Source of the DNA: Bacteroidales bacterium
Lineage (GTDB): Bacteria > Bacteroidota > Bacteroidia > Bacteroidales > UBA932
Direction: 5' to 3'
Assembly: GCA_024401915.1 (NCBI GenBank)
Contig: JAKSKA010000042.1
Location: 1-9,548, forward strand
DNA: 9,548 nt
Positions within the stretch are counted from its first letter, which is position 1; the number at the start of each line of letters is the position of its first letter. The translations under genes and the position numbers were made by a program. Under the pieces are notes generated by a model that saw nothing but the letters and a program-made list of their open reading frames with translations, was not told the origin of the DNA and did not search any database. This document shows, piece after piece, positions 1 to 7,049 of this stretch.

Positions 1-1056
1 CATGCCGTCCGCTATGCCGGAATCCCCGCAAGCCTTCGGCCTCTGATGGAACTCCCACCAATCCTTTCCCTTGTCGATGCATTCGAGATAACCCTTCTCT
101 TGGAGAACCTTCATCGCCCTGCTGTAGGCGTCCCTCTTGATCCCCCACGTTTCCGCGTCGCGGCTCGACAGCGCGAAGCAGTGTTCATTGCGATTCTTTG
201 AAAAGTAGCACCACAGCTTGAAGGAACCGCCGTCAAGGTCGAGCATGGCGTCTTGGAACGCGTCCATGTCTGAGGTGAACACGAGACGTTCTTTATAGTT
301 CCAGGTCACTTTGTCGATTTTCACGGCTTTCTGATTGCCAAGCTGGCCGCGGTTCAGGCCCTCTTCGTTGATAAGACGGGCCAGTTCTCCGACCGTCAGT
401 CCGTACACGTACGGAATCTTGTACTGTCCGACGAAGGAGTGGAAGCCGTCCCTTACCAGAGGTCCTTCGACCTTGTTGCCTCCGAGAGGGTTCGGGCGAT
501 CCAGGACCACCACGGGAACCCCCTTCTGCGCACAGGCGCGCATCACGAGTCCAAGGGTGCTGATGAAGGTATATGAGCGCGTTCCGACGTCCTGAATATC
601 ATAAACGACCACATCCAGCCCCTCGAGCATCTGCGCCGTCGGCTCACGGGTCGCGCCATACAGGGAATGGACGGGAAGCCCCGTAGCCTTGTCCGAGCCA
701 CCGTCGACCTTGCCGCCGGCATAGACATCCCCGCGTATGCCGTGCTCGGGAGCGAAAAGCGCCACCAGATTGACGCGAGGGTCATCATTTAGGATATCGA
801 CAGTGGAGCGGAGCTGTGAGTCCACCCCGCTGGGATTGGTCACAAGTCCGACACGCTTGCCCGCAAGGCAGTCGAAGCCCCTGTCGCGCAGGACCTCGAT
901 GCCGGGTTTGACCACGGCAGCCGGAGACGACGTTCCACTCACGGCAGCCACTGAAGCCGTGGATGCCGTTCCATCCGTAGCCGAAACACCCGGCAACGAA
1001 AAAATCAGAAGCGCCGCCGTGCAGAGAGCGCGACGCAGACAGTCGGGATACAGCAT
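1..1056 (-). CDS. NamZ/DUF1343 N-terminal half fused to a winged-helix segment (partial, chimeric)
   Basis: This frame is open for 352 codons from an ATG at 1056 to the window edge, so the 3' end is missing. Residues 1-26 look like a signal peptide (charged start, hydrophobic core, ending GVSA). Residues ~50-233 match DUF1343, the exo-beta-N-acetylmuramidase NamZ family (GH171) that removes MurNAc from glycan ends: LVTNPSG (71-77), FAPEHGIRG (101-109), YDIQDVGTRSYTF (152-164), LDRPNPLGG (185-193) and YGLTVGELARLI (218-229). After about residue 234 the family's C-terminal half is absent. Residues ~243-340 instead resemble winged-helix proteins of plasmids and phages: GGSFKLWCYFSKN, FALSSRDAETWGIKRDAYSRAMKVLQEKGYL. 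The start overlaps the upstream MFS gene by 52 bp, which is normal for this operon. The fusion may be a real recombination, a decayed gene or an assembly join. The NamZ half is secure; the protein as a working enzyme is doubtful. Confidence 0.8.
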   Translation of the reverse strand, partial: MLYPDCLRRALCTAALLIFSLPGVSATDGTASTASVAAVSGTSSPAAVVKPGIEVLRDRGFDCLAGKRVGLVTNPSGVDSQLRSTVDILNDDPRVNLVALFAPEHGIRGDVYAGGKVDGGSDKATGLPVHSLYGATREPTAQMLEGLDVVVYDIQDVGTRSYTFISTLGLVMRACAQKGVPVVVLDRPNPLGGNKVEGPLVRDGFHSFVGQYKIPYVYGLTVGELARLINEEGLNRGQLGNQKAVKIDKVTWNYKERLVFTSDMDAFQDAMLDLDGGSFKLWCYFSKNRNEHCFALSSRDAETWGIKRDAYSRAMKVLQEKGYLECIDKGKDWWEFHQRPKACGDSGIADGM

Positions 1057-2270
1057 ATCATCACCATTATAAAAAAGCCACGGTAGCCCAGCCACTGCTG
1101 CAGATAACCGGCCACCAGACCGGGCAGCATCATACTGAGCGCCATGAATCCTGTACACAAAGCATAGTGGGAGGTCTTCAGCGGACCATCGGCAAAGCGC
1201 ATCATACCCACCGTATAAGCCGTAAAGCCATAGCCGTAGCCGAACTGGTCAGCGACGACACAAGCACCTATCAGCCAAAGGGATGAAGGCTGCGCCAGGC
1301 TCATATAGAGATACACTCCGCAAGGCAGCGCAAGCGCAAGCGCCATAGGCAGCAGACAGCGGGAAAGTCCCCTGCGCGCAATGTTCACCTCGCCGTGTAT
1401 GCCCCCGGCGAGCAGCGCCACGACACCGAAAGTGCCATAGACCAGCCCGAAAGCCTCCTTGTCGAGTCCCAGCCCTCCGGCCGGGACGGGATCGCTGAAG
1501 AAAGGATATAGCATCTTCACGGAAAAGGCCTCCGGAAGACGGTAAAGCAACATAAAGAGAACCGCACCGAGTATTCCCGGCTTGGTGAAGAATGAAACGA
1601 AGGTGTCCGCAAACTCCTTCAGTATCAGGGATACGCTCCTGTCACCGCGGTCCCGGCCGCCCTCCGGAGAAGGCAGCGTGAAGGAATGAAGCAGCACCAG
1701 GATGGCAAGCAGGCCGGAAGTGGCGAGAAGGGTGACCGTCCACGCCTTCGGCACGCTCCCGAAACGCTTCTGCAGCAGTCCTGCCAATACGACGATGACG
1801 CCCTGGCCGAAGACCATCGCAATGCGGTAGAAGGTGTTCCTGATGCCGACGAAAGCGGACTGGCGCTTGTTGTCAAGTGCGATCATATAGAACCCGTCCG
1901 CAGAAATGTCGTGGGTGGCGGAAGCGAAGGCCGTGACGATGAAGAATATCAGTGCAGGCACGAATACGCCCACGGAGCCGTCGGGAACGGCACGTGGCAC
2001 GAAGACTGCCGTCAGCGCCACACTCAGCGCCATCAGCAGCTGCATCGTGAGTATCCACCAGCGCTTGCTGCGGAAGATGTCGACGAAAGGACTCCAGAGC
2101 GGCTTCAGGACCCAGGGCAGGCCGATGAGACTGGTAAGCAGCGCGAGGGTTCCGTTGGGCATACCCAGATCCTTGAAGATCACGACGGATATCGTGTTCA
2201 CGATGAAATAAGGCAGACCCTCCACGAAATAGAGCGTCGGAATCCAGAACCAGGGGCTTTCAGTCTTCAT
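1005..2270 (-). CDS. AmpG/MurT-like MFS transporter
   Basis: This is a 421-residue, very hydrophobic protein with about 12 predicted membrane segments. It is an inner-membrane major facilitator of the AmpG-like group common in Bacteroidetes. The N-terminus (SPWFWIPTLYFVEGLPYF, then VIFKDLG and LPWVLKPLWSPFVDIFRSKRW) carries the signature of that group: a first helix ending EGLPY, then the loop PLWSPFVD-x-x-x-[ST]-K-R between helices 2 and 3. AmpG imports anhydro-muropeptides, and the Tannerella homologue MurT imports MurNAc. With NamZ and SpoIID neighbours a muropeptide or MurNAc substrate is likely, but this is inferred from context. Its start overlaps the DUF4922-SpoIID gene by 11 bp, and its end overlaps the NamZ start by 52 bp, so it is probably translationally coupled. 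No truncation is visible. Confidence 0.9.
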   Translation of the reverse strand: MKTESPWFWIPTLYFVEGLPYFIVNTISVVIFKDLGMPNGTLALLTSLIGLPWVLKPLWSPFVDIFRSKRWWILTMQLLMALSVALTAVFVPRAVPDGSVGVFVPALIFFIVTAFASATHDISADGFYMIALDNKRQSAFVGIRNTFYRIAMVFGQGVIVVLAGLLQKRFGSVPKAWTVTLLATSGLLAILVLLHSFTLPSPEGGRDRGDRSVSLILKEFADTFVSFFTKPGILGAVLFMLLYRLPEAFSVKMLYPFFSDPVPAGGLGLDKEAFGLVYGTFGVVALLAGGIHGEVNIARRGLSRCLLPMALALALPCGVYLYMSLAQPSSLWLIGACVVADQFGYGYGFTAYTVGMMRFADGPLKTSHYALCTGFMALSMMLPGLVAGYLQQWLGYRGFFIMVMICCIPTVCVALSARRRF

Positions 2271-4389
2271 AAGCAGCGGAAAGTTTTGATCCGGGATAAT
2301 AATGTTCGAGTATATCTTCGTAAGAATAGCCCCTGGAGGCCATCACAGCGGCTCCTATCTGGCAGAGGCCGACACCGTGCCCCCAGCCGTAGCCGTGGAT
2401 CGTGAGCACATCCCCCTCCCAGGAGAGGTCGAATGCGGAACTCTTGAGATGGGAGGTGCTGAGGGCGCGCCGTATCGCCAGCTCGCGTCCGATGGTAGCG
2501 CTGCGCAGGCTGCCGTCGATCCTCAGAGAATCGATGCGTCCCGACGGGCCGCGATGGAGCGGTTCTAGCGACTCCACGACACCGAAATCGATGCCGGTAC
2601 GTTCCTTCAGCAAAGCGGAAAGTTCCTCACGTCCATAGCGTTGCGTCCACTCGAAGAAGTCCCGTGTTTCCATATCGTAGTCATTCAGCACCTGCGAGAG
2701 CACGGCGGCATCGGAGCAGTTGCAGAAAGCGTCGGCGGGATGGAGTCCGGACGAAGCGCCGGGGGTGTCGGGGACACTCCGGAGATATGGCTTGTCCTCC
2801 CCTTCCCAGCAGGTGCTGAAAAGTTCCGTGCGTCCTCCGCAGCACTTGGAATATCGTGTGTCACAGAGAGTTCCGTCGCTCTTGAGCACGAGGCCCCAGG
2901 TCTCGTCGATAGCGTCCTTTACCGCATCGCCCGCCGCCATCGAGCGGCCCTGGTAGCGCTGGCAGTGGTCATCGGCGCACACGACGAAGTTGGCGTGGGG
3001 CCCCTTCCCGGAGCGGAAATCCTCCACCCGTGCGAGAAGCCAGCTCCTGGAGATGACGGCGTGCGCCTTCAGCAGTTCCGGGGATGCTTCCGCCTTCATC
3101 TCGGACGAGATGACGCTGAGAAGATAATTCTCCACTCCGATGTGGTTTATGGCGGTGATGTTCTCACCCTCGACTATGAATTTCAGTGCGCCGGCGTATG
3201 AGAGATCACGCTTGCGCTGCCAGTGGAAGTCTATGCCTATCGTTACGTCGTAGAGTATGAATGATGCCTCGGCGAAAAGCGTGGAGCGCGTTATCCCGTC
3301 GAAATACAGCTCATCGTAAAGGACTCCGTTATAGTCTATCCGTCCGTCTTTCCAGCTGACCTTCTGGCGTCCTGCGCCATCGGAAATGATCTCGAAACTA
3401 ATTGATTTTGCGGACATTATCCCCACATCGATCTTGGGATTGCCGCGTGTCAGCCGATGCAGGATACGTGTCTGCTCTTCGCTGCTCACCGACACCTCGG
3501 AGAGCATCTCCTCCAGCATCACGTCGTCCAGCTTGTCGAAGTCATCCCTGTGCGGAGCAATCCACACGCCCGCCATATCCGCAGCTCCCGGGCTCATCGT
3601 CAGATGGTCACTGCCGGTGGAATAATAATGGTGGGAACGGAGGGCCGAGCGCATCACGACGAAACAGCGGAACTCCTCTTCGTTGCGGTAACAGAAGAGA
3701 TTGAACCTCGGCTCGCTTTCGCCTTCAGGGATGCCTGCACACTCGAGAAGCCTGTAGAACAGCTTCGAGAGCGACTTGGAGGTCGATGCCTTGAGTGCGA
3801 AGATGCCTGTCGTGTAGCGGGGATAATGATATATGCTCGCATCCCTGAGGCTGGCCAGAGGGATGGCTTCCGCTCTGTCGAGAAAGGCGTCCACGTCGTT
3901 TTCGAGCGGCATCAGGTGTCGCGGGCACGCCTGGAAATGGAGGTGGTCCGGTGCGGAGGCTCCGCTGAACGGTCCATTATAGAATATGGTGAAGTCCGGA
4001 TATCTCTCGACGAACGAGAGCATATCCGGGAGGTTATGCCAGATCTCCTGAGGTGTATGGGTGTCGCGGGCTATGACCAGATGGTTGGGGAAAATCGGAT
4101 AGGGGTTCAGCTGGATGTTGTAGCGGCGCCCTTTCCGACCCTCGAACTTGATGTGGAACTGCTCGGCGGGGCGGTATTCCTCACACAGGAAGCAGTTGCG
4201 TGCGGCCAGGGTGGCGGCATCCGTTTCCGCAGTGGTCGATGCGATGCGGCAGGGGTTGAACTGCAGGCGCACTACCAGTCCTCCGGCCTTCAGCGTGCGC
4301 TGGTCGGTCTTTTTCAGCGAACGGAAATTTTCCGCGGCCAGAGGCCAGACGGACAGCTGGTCCTTTATGAACTTCCTGAGCTCTTTCAT
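2260..4389 (-). CDS. DUF4922 (HIT/GalT-like) - SpoIID/LytB fusion protein
   Basis: This 709-residue two-domain protein is an architecture I recognise from Bacteroidetes. Residues ~1-300 are DUF4922, a HIT/GalT-superfamily fold. They contain CFLC (66-69), NPYPIFPNHLVIARD (95-109) and the histidine motif DHLHFQA (148-154), as in nucleotidyltransferases and phosphorylases of the VTC2/GDP-hexose type. Residues ~320-709 are SpoIID/LytB. They include VENYLLSVISSEM (419-431), where E430 corresponds to the catalytic Glu of SpoIID lytic transglycosylases, a His/Cys cluster (H465, C471, H475, C476) resembling the zinc site of Clostridioides SpoIID, and GWGHGVGLCQIGA (668-680). SpoIID cleaves glycan strands lacking stem peptides. 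No signal peptide or membrane helix is visible at the N-terminus, which is odd for a wall hydrolase. The start overlaps the Nudix stop as ATGA (4386-4389), indicating coupling. The substrate of the DUF4922 half is unknown. Confidence 0.9.
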   Translation of the reverse strand: MKELRKFIKDQLSVWPLAAENFRSLKKTDQRTLKAGGLVVRLQFNPCRIASTTAETDAATLAARNCFLCEEYRPAEQFHIKFEGRKGRRYNIQLNPYPIFPNHLVIARDTHTPQEIWHNLPDMLSFVERYPDFTIFYNGPFSGASAPDHLHFQACPRHLMPLENDVDAFLDRAEAIPLASLRDASIYHYPRYTTGIFALKASTSKSLSKLFYRLLECAGIPEGESEPRFNLFCYRNEEEFRCFVVMRSALRSHHYYSTGSDHLTMSPGAADMAGVWIAPHRDDFDKLDDVMLEEMLSEVSVSSEEQTRILHRLTRGNPKIDVGIMSAKSISFEIISDGAGRQKVSWKDGRIDYNGVLYDELYFDGITRSTLFAEASFILYDVTIGIDFHWQRKRDLSYAGALKFIVEGENITAINHIGVENYLLSVISSEMKAEASPELLKAHAVISRSWLLARVEDFRSGKGPHANFVVCADDHCQRYQGRSMAAGDAVKDAIDETWGLVLKSDGTLCDTRYSKCCGGRTELFSTCWEGEDKPYLRSVPDTPGASSGLHPADAFCNCSDAAVLSQVLNDYDMETRDFFEWTQRYGREELSALLKERTGIDFGVVESLEPLHRGPSGRIDSLRIDGSLRSATIGRELAIRRALSTSHLKSSAFDLSWEGDVLTIHGYGWGHGVGLCQIGAAVMASRGYSYEDILEHYYPGSKLSAAYED

Positions 4390-4961
4390 AGCAGCGACAG
4401 TATGCGTTCCTTAAGGCGCGGGAACTCGTATTCGAAATATGGCGTGAACACGGAGTGGCCGAGATTGCTTTCTATCTCTTCTGCAGTCCACCAGCGTCCG
4501 CCGGCAAGTTCGGGCTCGACGGGGCTCATCTCGAAGGAGCCCACGACGGCATAGACCGCGACGAGTTCCGATTCCGTAGGGCTGTCGAAGCGGTAGCTTT
4601 CCAGGAATGCCGGGCTGAAGTCGTGGAGGCAAAGTTCTTCCTCCGCCTCGCGGAAGAGTGTCTCTTCCAGGTATTCTCCGTAGCTGACGTGGCCTCCGAC
4701 GGCGAAATCCCATTTTCCCGGGAACAGGTTCTTGCTGAAACCGCGCTGCTGCAGGAAGAAGCGGCCGTCGCGGCCCAGGATATACAGATGGACCACGGGA
4801 TGGAGCGGCCTGGTCTCGGATGAATGGCAGAACGAACGGTTCACCTGGCCGATCACCTGGCCGTCAGGGTCAATGACAGGGAGCATCTCGGCGGCACGCG
4901 ATGCCTTCGCGCCCTTGATGAGAGGGGCGTGACGTCCGGCCGGGTAGAAGAGTTCTGTCAT
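4386..4961 (-). CDS. Nudix hydrolase, IDI/YfcD-like
   Basis: This 191-residue protein has a Nudix box at 90-112: G90, E96, then REAEEELCL (104-112). All acidic metal-binding positions (E96, R104, E105, E107/E108) are present, while the usual Gly near the end of the box is Cys111. Upstream motifs VIDPDGQVIGQVNRSFCH (29-46), LHPVVHLYIL (53-62) and KWDFAVGGHVSYGE (83-96) place it in the isopentenyl-diphosphate-isomerase-like/YfcD group, whose members hydrolyse poorly defined diphosphates. Family membership does not imply isomerase activity. The start overlaps the stop of the preceding HU-like gene by one base (TGATG), and its stop overlaps the next start by four bases. It is therefore an integral operon member, and a nucleotide-linked substrate related to the DUF4922 partner is possible but unproven. 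Confidence 0.92.
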   Translation of the reverse strand: MTELFYPAGRHAPLIKGAKASRAAEMLPVIDPDGQVIGQVNRSFCHSSETRPLHPVVHLYILGRDGRFFLQQRGFSKNLFPGKWDFAVGGHVSYGEYLEETLFREAEEELCLHDFSPAFLESYRFDSPTESELVAVYAVVGSFEMSPVEPELAGGRWWTAEEIESNLGHSVFTPYFEYEFPRLKERILSLL

Positions 4962-5971
4962 CAGTAATTGATTATTCTAAGTTCTTCAGGTGTATAAAGC
5001 AGCGAGTCGATGAAGTCCGGGGCGACCTTGACCAGTATCAGGAAGAGGGCAAGGGCGATTGCGAGGACGGCCACGACGGCCAGCGGGGTGATCCACCACC
5101 ATCTGCGGCGTTTGCCTGTCTCGACGGTCTCGTCGCTGCTGCTGTCCGGCTCCACCCTGGAGACGTCGACTGCGTCGACCCCACCCTGAAGGGTCCCCCC
5201 TCTTACGTTGCCGAGGGTGGCACGGTCTCCAGGGTGGACCGGATCATCAATTGCAGCGACGGTATACGCGGATTCCTCTACATCAACCGCAGCTTGAATG
5301 TTCTCCGCTTCCACGTTGTCGCCAGGACTGTCAAGATCTTTGCCGCTGCTGTTGCCCGGCTCCACTGCGGAGACGTCGGCTGCGCCGACCCCACCCTGAA
5401 GGGTCCCCCCTCTTACGTTGCCGAGGGTGGCACGGTCTCCGCAGTGGACCGGACAATCAATTGCAGCGGCACCTTCTTCGGGCGCTTCCAAGGCGGATTT
5501 CGGGACAGATTCTGGGACGTCAACCGTTGCAGCTGACGGTTTCACCCAGTCCCTGGTGCGGAGCGATACTGACTCGAGCCCTATGCCTTCCGGGAAGATG
5601 TCCAGGTCCGGGTCGGCGACAAAGAAAAACGAATTCTGCCGCGTCGCACGCAACCTTCCGAGCCCTTCGAGCTCGATTATCTTCTTCTCCGAGAGTTCTT
5701 TCCGGAGGTCAGCGAGATAAGCATTCACAATGACCTTTGCGGTCTCGGTCTTCAGGGAATTGCTCTTGGCGTACAGGTCTATGAGAAGGTCGTCCTCCCC
5801 TTTCCCGGGGATGAAAGTCAGACGACGGTAGGGAGGATTGATGGTATACCCCCTATCGGAAAAACTGGCCGGGACGACATCGGCGAAGAACGTCCCGATT
5901 CCGGGAAGTCCCACCTGGCTGTGGTCCAGAACAAGCTCCGTGACCATTTTTGACAAAAGGGCTGTATCCAT
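4961..5971 (-). CDS. CCDC81-type HU-like, single-pass membrane protein with in-frame palindromic repeats
   Basis: This is a 336-residue protein. Residues 1-~135 match the paired HU-like domains of prokaryotic CCDC81-type proteins in Bacteroidetes: VGLPGIGTFFADVV (20-33), INPPYRRLTF (44-53), and a second unit with KTETAKVIVNAYLADLRKEL (74-93) and ELEGLGRLR (100-108). A low-complexity acidic linker (~145-285) follows. It contains two 45-residue repeats, 167-211 and 237-281, both including DRATLGNVRGGTLQGGV. RRR (288-290) precedes one membrane helix (~293-314) and a 20-residue tail. By the positive-inside rule the HU domains are cytoplasmic. Relatives often end in a periplasmic SPOR domain that binds denuded glycan; none is present here. 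A role linking DNA or cytoplasm to the envelope is speculative. It sits 11 bp after the divergent DUF1343 gene and overlaps the Nudix start by 1 bp. Confidence 0.85.
   Translation of the reverse strand: MDTALLSKMVTELVLDHSQVGLPGIGTFFADVVPASFSDRGYTINPPYRRLTFIPGKGEDDLLIDLYAKSNSLKTETAKVIVNAYLADLRKELSEKKIIELEGLGRLRATRQNSFFFVADPDLDIFPEGIGLESVSLRTRDWVKPSAATVDVPESVPKSALEAPEEGAAAIDCPVHCGDRATLGNVRGGTLQGGVGAADVSAVEPGNSSGKDLDSPGDNVEAENIQAAVDVEESAYTVAAIDDPVHPGDRATLGNVRGGTLQGGVDAVDVSRVEPDSSSDETVETGKRRRWWWITPLAVVAVLAIALALFLILVKVAPDFIDSLLYTPEELRIINY
5131..5262. repeat. Structured palindromic repeat, copy A
   Basis: This element contains nested inverted repeats. The outer stem is CGTCGCTGC (5131-5139) with GCAGCGACG (5253-5261). 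The main 14-bp stem is TCCACCCTGGAGAC (5151-5164) with its exact complement at 5225-5238. Inside is a small hairpin, GTCGAC-TGC-GTCGAC (5165-5179), then a second hairpin with arms CCACCCT (5181-5187) and AGGGTGG (5214-5220). It lies in frame in the HU-like gene and encodes residues ~237-281. It matches copy B at an offset of exactly 210 bp, with a 55-bp identical core (5176-5230). Confidence 0.85.
5341..5472. repeat. Structured palindromic repeat, copy B
   Basis: This copy has the same architecture as copy A: TGCCGCTGC (5341-5349) with GCAGCGGCA (5463-5471), TCCACTGCGGAGAC (5361-5374) with its exact complement at 5435-5448, hairpin GTCGGC-TGC-GCCGAC (5375-5389), and CCACCCT (5391-5397) with AGGGTGG (5424-5430). 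It encodes residues ~167-211. Relative to copy A every stem difference is paired with a compensating change in the opposite arm, while the core 5386-5440 is identical. Confidence 0.85.
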
Positions 5972-5982
5972 CTTCTTCCTAA

Positions 5983-7047
5983 TTATTTGATTCTGTATGG
6001 CGCATCCTCATAAAGAAGATAGCGCCTTGCCTTTCTCATCCATTTCTGTTCCTCCGTCTTGACGTGCTCCTGGACAACGTCGAAACTCAACCTGCCGCGG
6101 AGGTATTCCTCGATCACGGGGTCAGCAATCTTCACGAAGAGTTCCGGCAGCATTTCGAACTGGCTGTATTTCTCCGAGAAATGGCGCATCAGCATCAGTG
6201 TATGAAGCAGCGAATGGTACTGTGCACCGGGCTGGAGCATAATCTGATAGCCGAAGCAGCGCTCGCCGCTGTAGCGGCCCGCCGCCGGCGTGAAGGAGCA
6301 CGGGCGCATCATAACGCCCTGCGGGGTGGGCAGGAAACGCACATCCTCGGTCTTGATGAACGGAGCTCCGAAATACTCGTACGGGCGGGCAGTGCCGATT
6401 GCCGGGGTGATTGTGGTGTTGTTCCACAAGCCTCCGCCCGGATACATCTCGCAGGTGAACATCCCCGGGATGTCGGACGAAGGGGCGATGGTCCAGGGAA
6501 GCAGGTCCTTGCCCACATCAGAGACGTGCGCGGAAATGACGTGGAGCGGGAATTTCGCGCCGATCTCGTCACAGTAGAGCACGCACAGCTCGCCGAGGGT
6601 GAGGCCGTGGCGATGGGCCACACGTGGCGTCCAGATGTCGGACTCGATGGCGGGGATGGTGCCCTCGACCACCCTGCCGGCCGGGTTGATATGGTCGACG
6701 ATGTAGATCGAAGGGCCCTCGAAGGTGCGTGCACGCATACTCAGCAGGCGCATCACGTCCCTCGTGTAGTTGAAATAGCGCGAGCCCACGTCCTGGATCT
6801 CCACCACGATGGCGGAAAGATTCTCAAGCTCGGCCGCGTCGAAGTCGATATGGTTCGTATCCGGTGTGAGCTCCGAGTCGCGCGGCATCATCAGCGCGGC
6901 GAGATTGCCCCTTTCGCGGAAGATGTCGTAGAGATAACGGCCGCGCTTGGGGCCCCAGCAGTTCTGGGTACAGAACACCCCGACAGGTCCGTCAAGCAGC
7001 GACCTGTCGAGCTGGTCCTCTATCGGAGTGGTCCGGAAACTGAACAT
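5983..7047 (-). CDS. Divergent DUF1343 (NamZ-like) protein without signal peptide
   Basis: This 354-residue protein aligns along its whole length with DUF1343: VGVFCTQNCWGPKRGRYLYD (22-41), VVEIQDVGSRYFNYTRDVM (81-99), VDHINPAGRVVEGT (117-130), RHGLTLGELCVLY (146-158), ITPAIGTARPYEYFGAPF (213-230) and ERCFGYQIML near the C-terminus. It differs from ordinary NamZ in two ways. There is no signal peptide or lipobox, so it should be cytoplasmic. The conserved PEHG segment reads PRDSEL (55-60), losing the Glu-His pair that the other copy in this window keeps. It may act on small imported MurNAc saccharides, act on another substrate, or be catalytically inactive. It starts 2 bp after the GlmM-like gene and ends 11 bp before the HU-like gene. 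The family call is firm; the activity is open. Confidence 0.85.
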   Translation of the reverse strand: MFSFRTTPIEDQLDRSLLDGPVGVFCTQNCWGPKRGRYLYDIFRERGNLAALMMPRDSELTPDTNHIDFDAAELENLSAIVVEIQDVGSRYFNYTRDVMRLLSMRARTFEGPSIYIVDHINPAGRVVEGTIPAIESDIWTPRVAHRHGLTLGELCVLYCDEIGAKFPLHVISAHVSDVGKDLLPWTIAPSSDIPGMFTCEMYPGGGLWNNTTITPAIGTARPYEYFGAPFIKTEDVRFLPTPQGVMMRPCSFTPAAGRYSGERCFGYQIMLQPGAQYHSLLHTLMLMRHFSEKYSQFEMLPELFVKIADPVIEEYLRGRLSFDVVQEHVKTEEQKWMRKARRYLLYEDAPYRIK

Positions 7048-7049
7048 AC

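Noticed and set aside
3457..4554. Plus-strand open frame spanning the DUF4922 and Nudix genes
   Set aside because: It crosses two well-supported minus-strand genes and shows no family resemblance; it is an antisense shadow.
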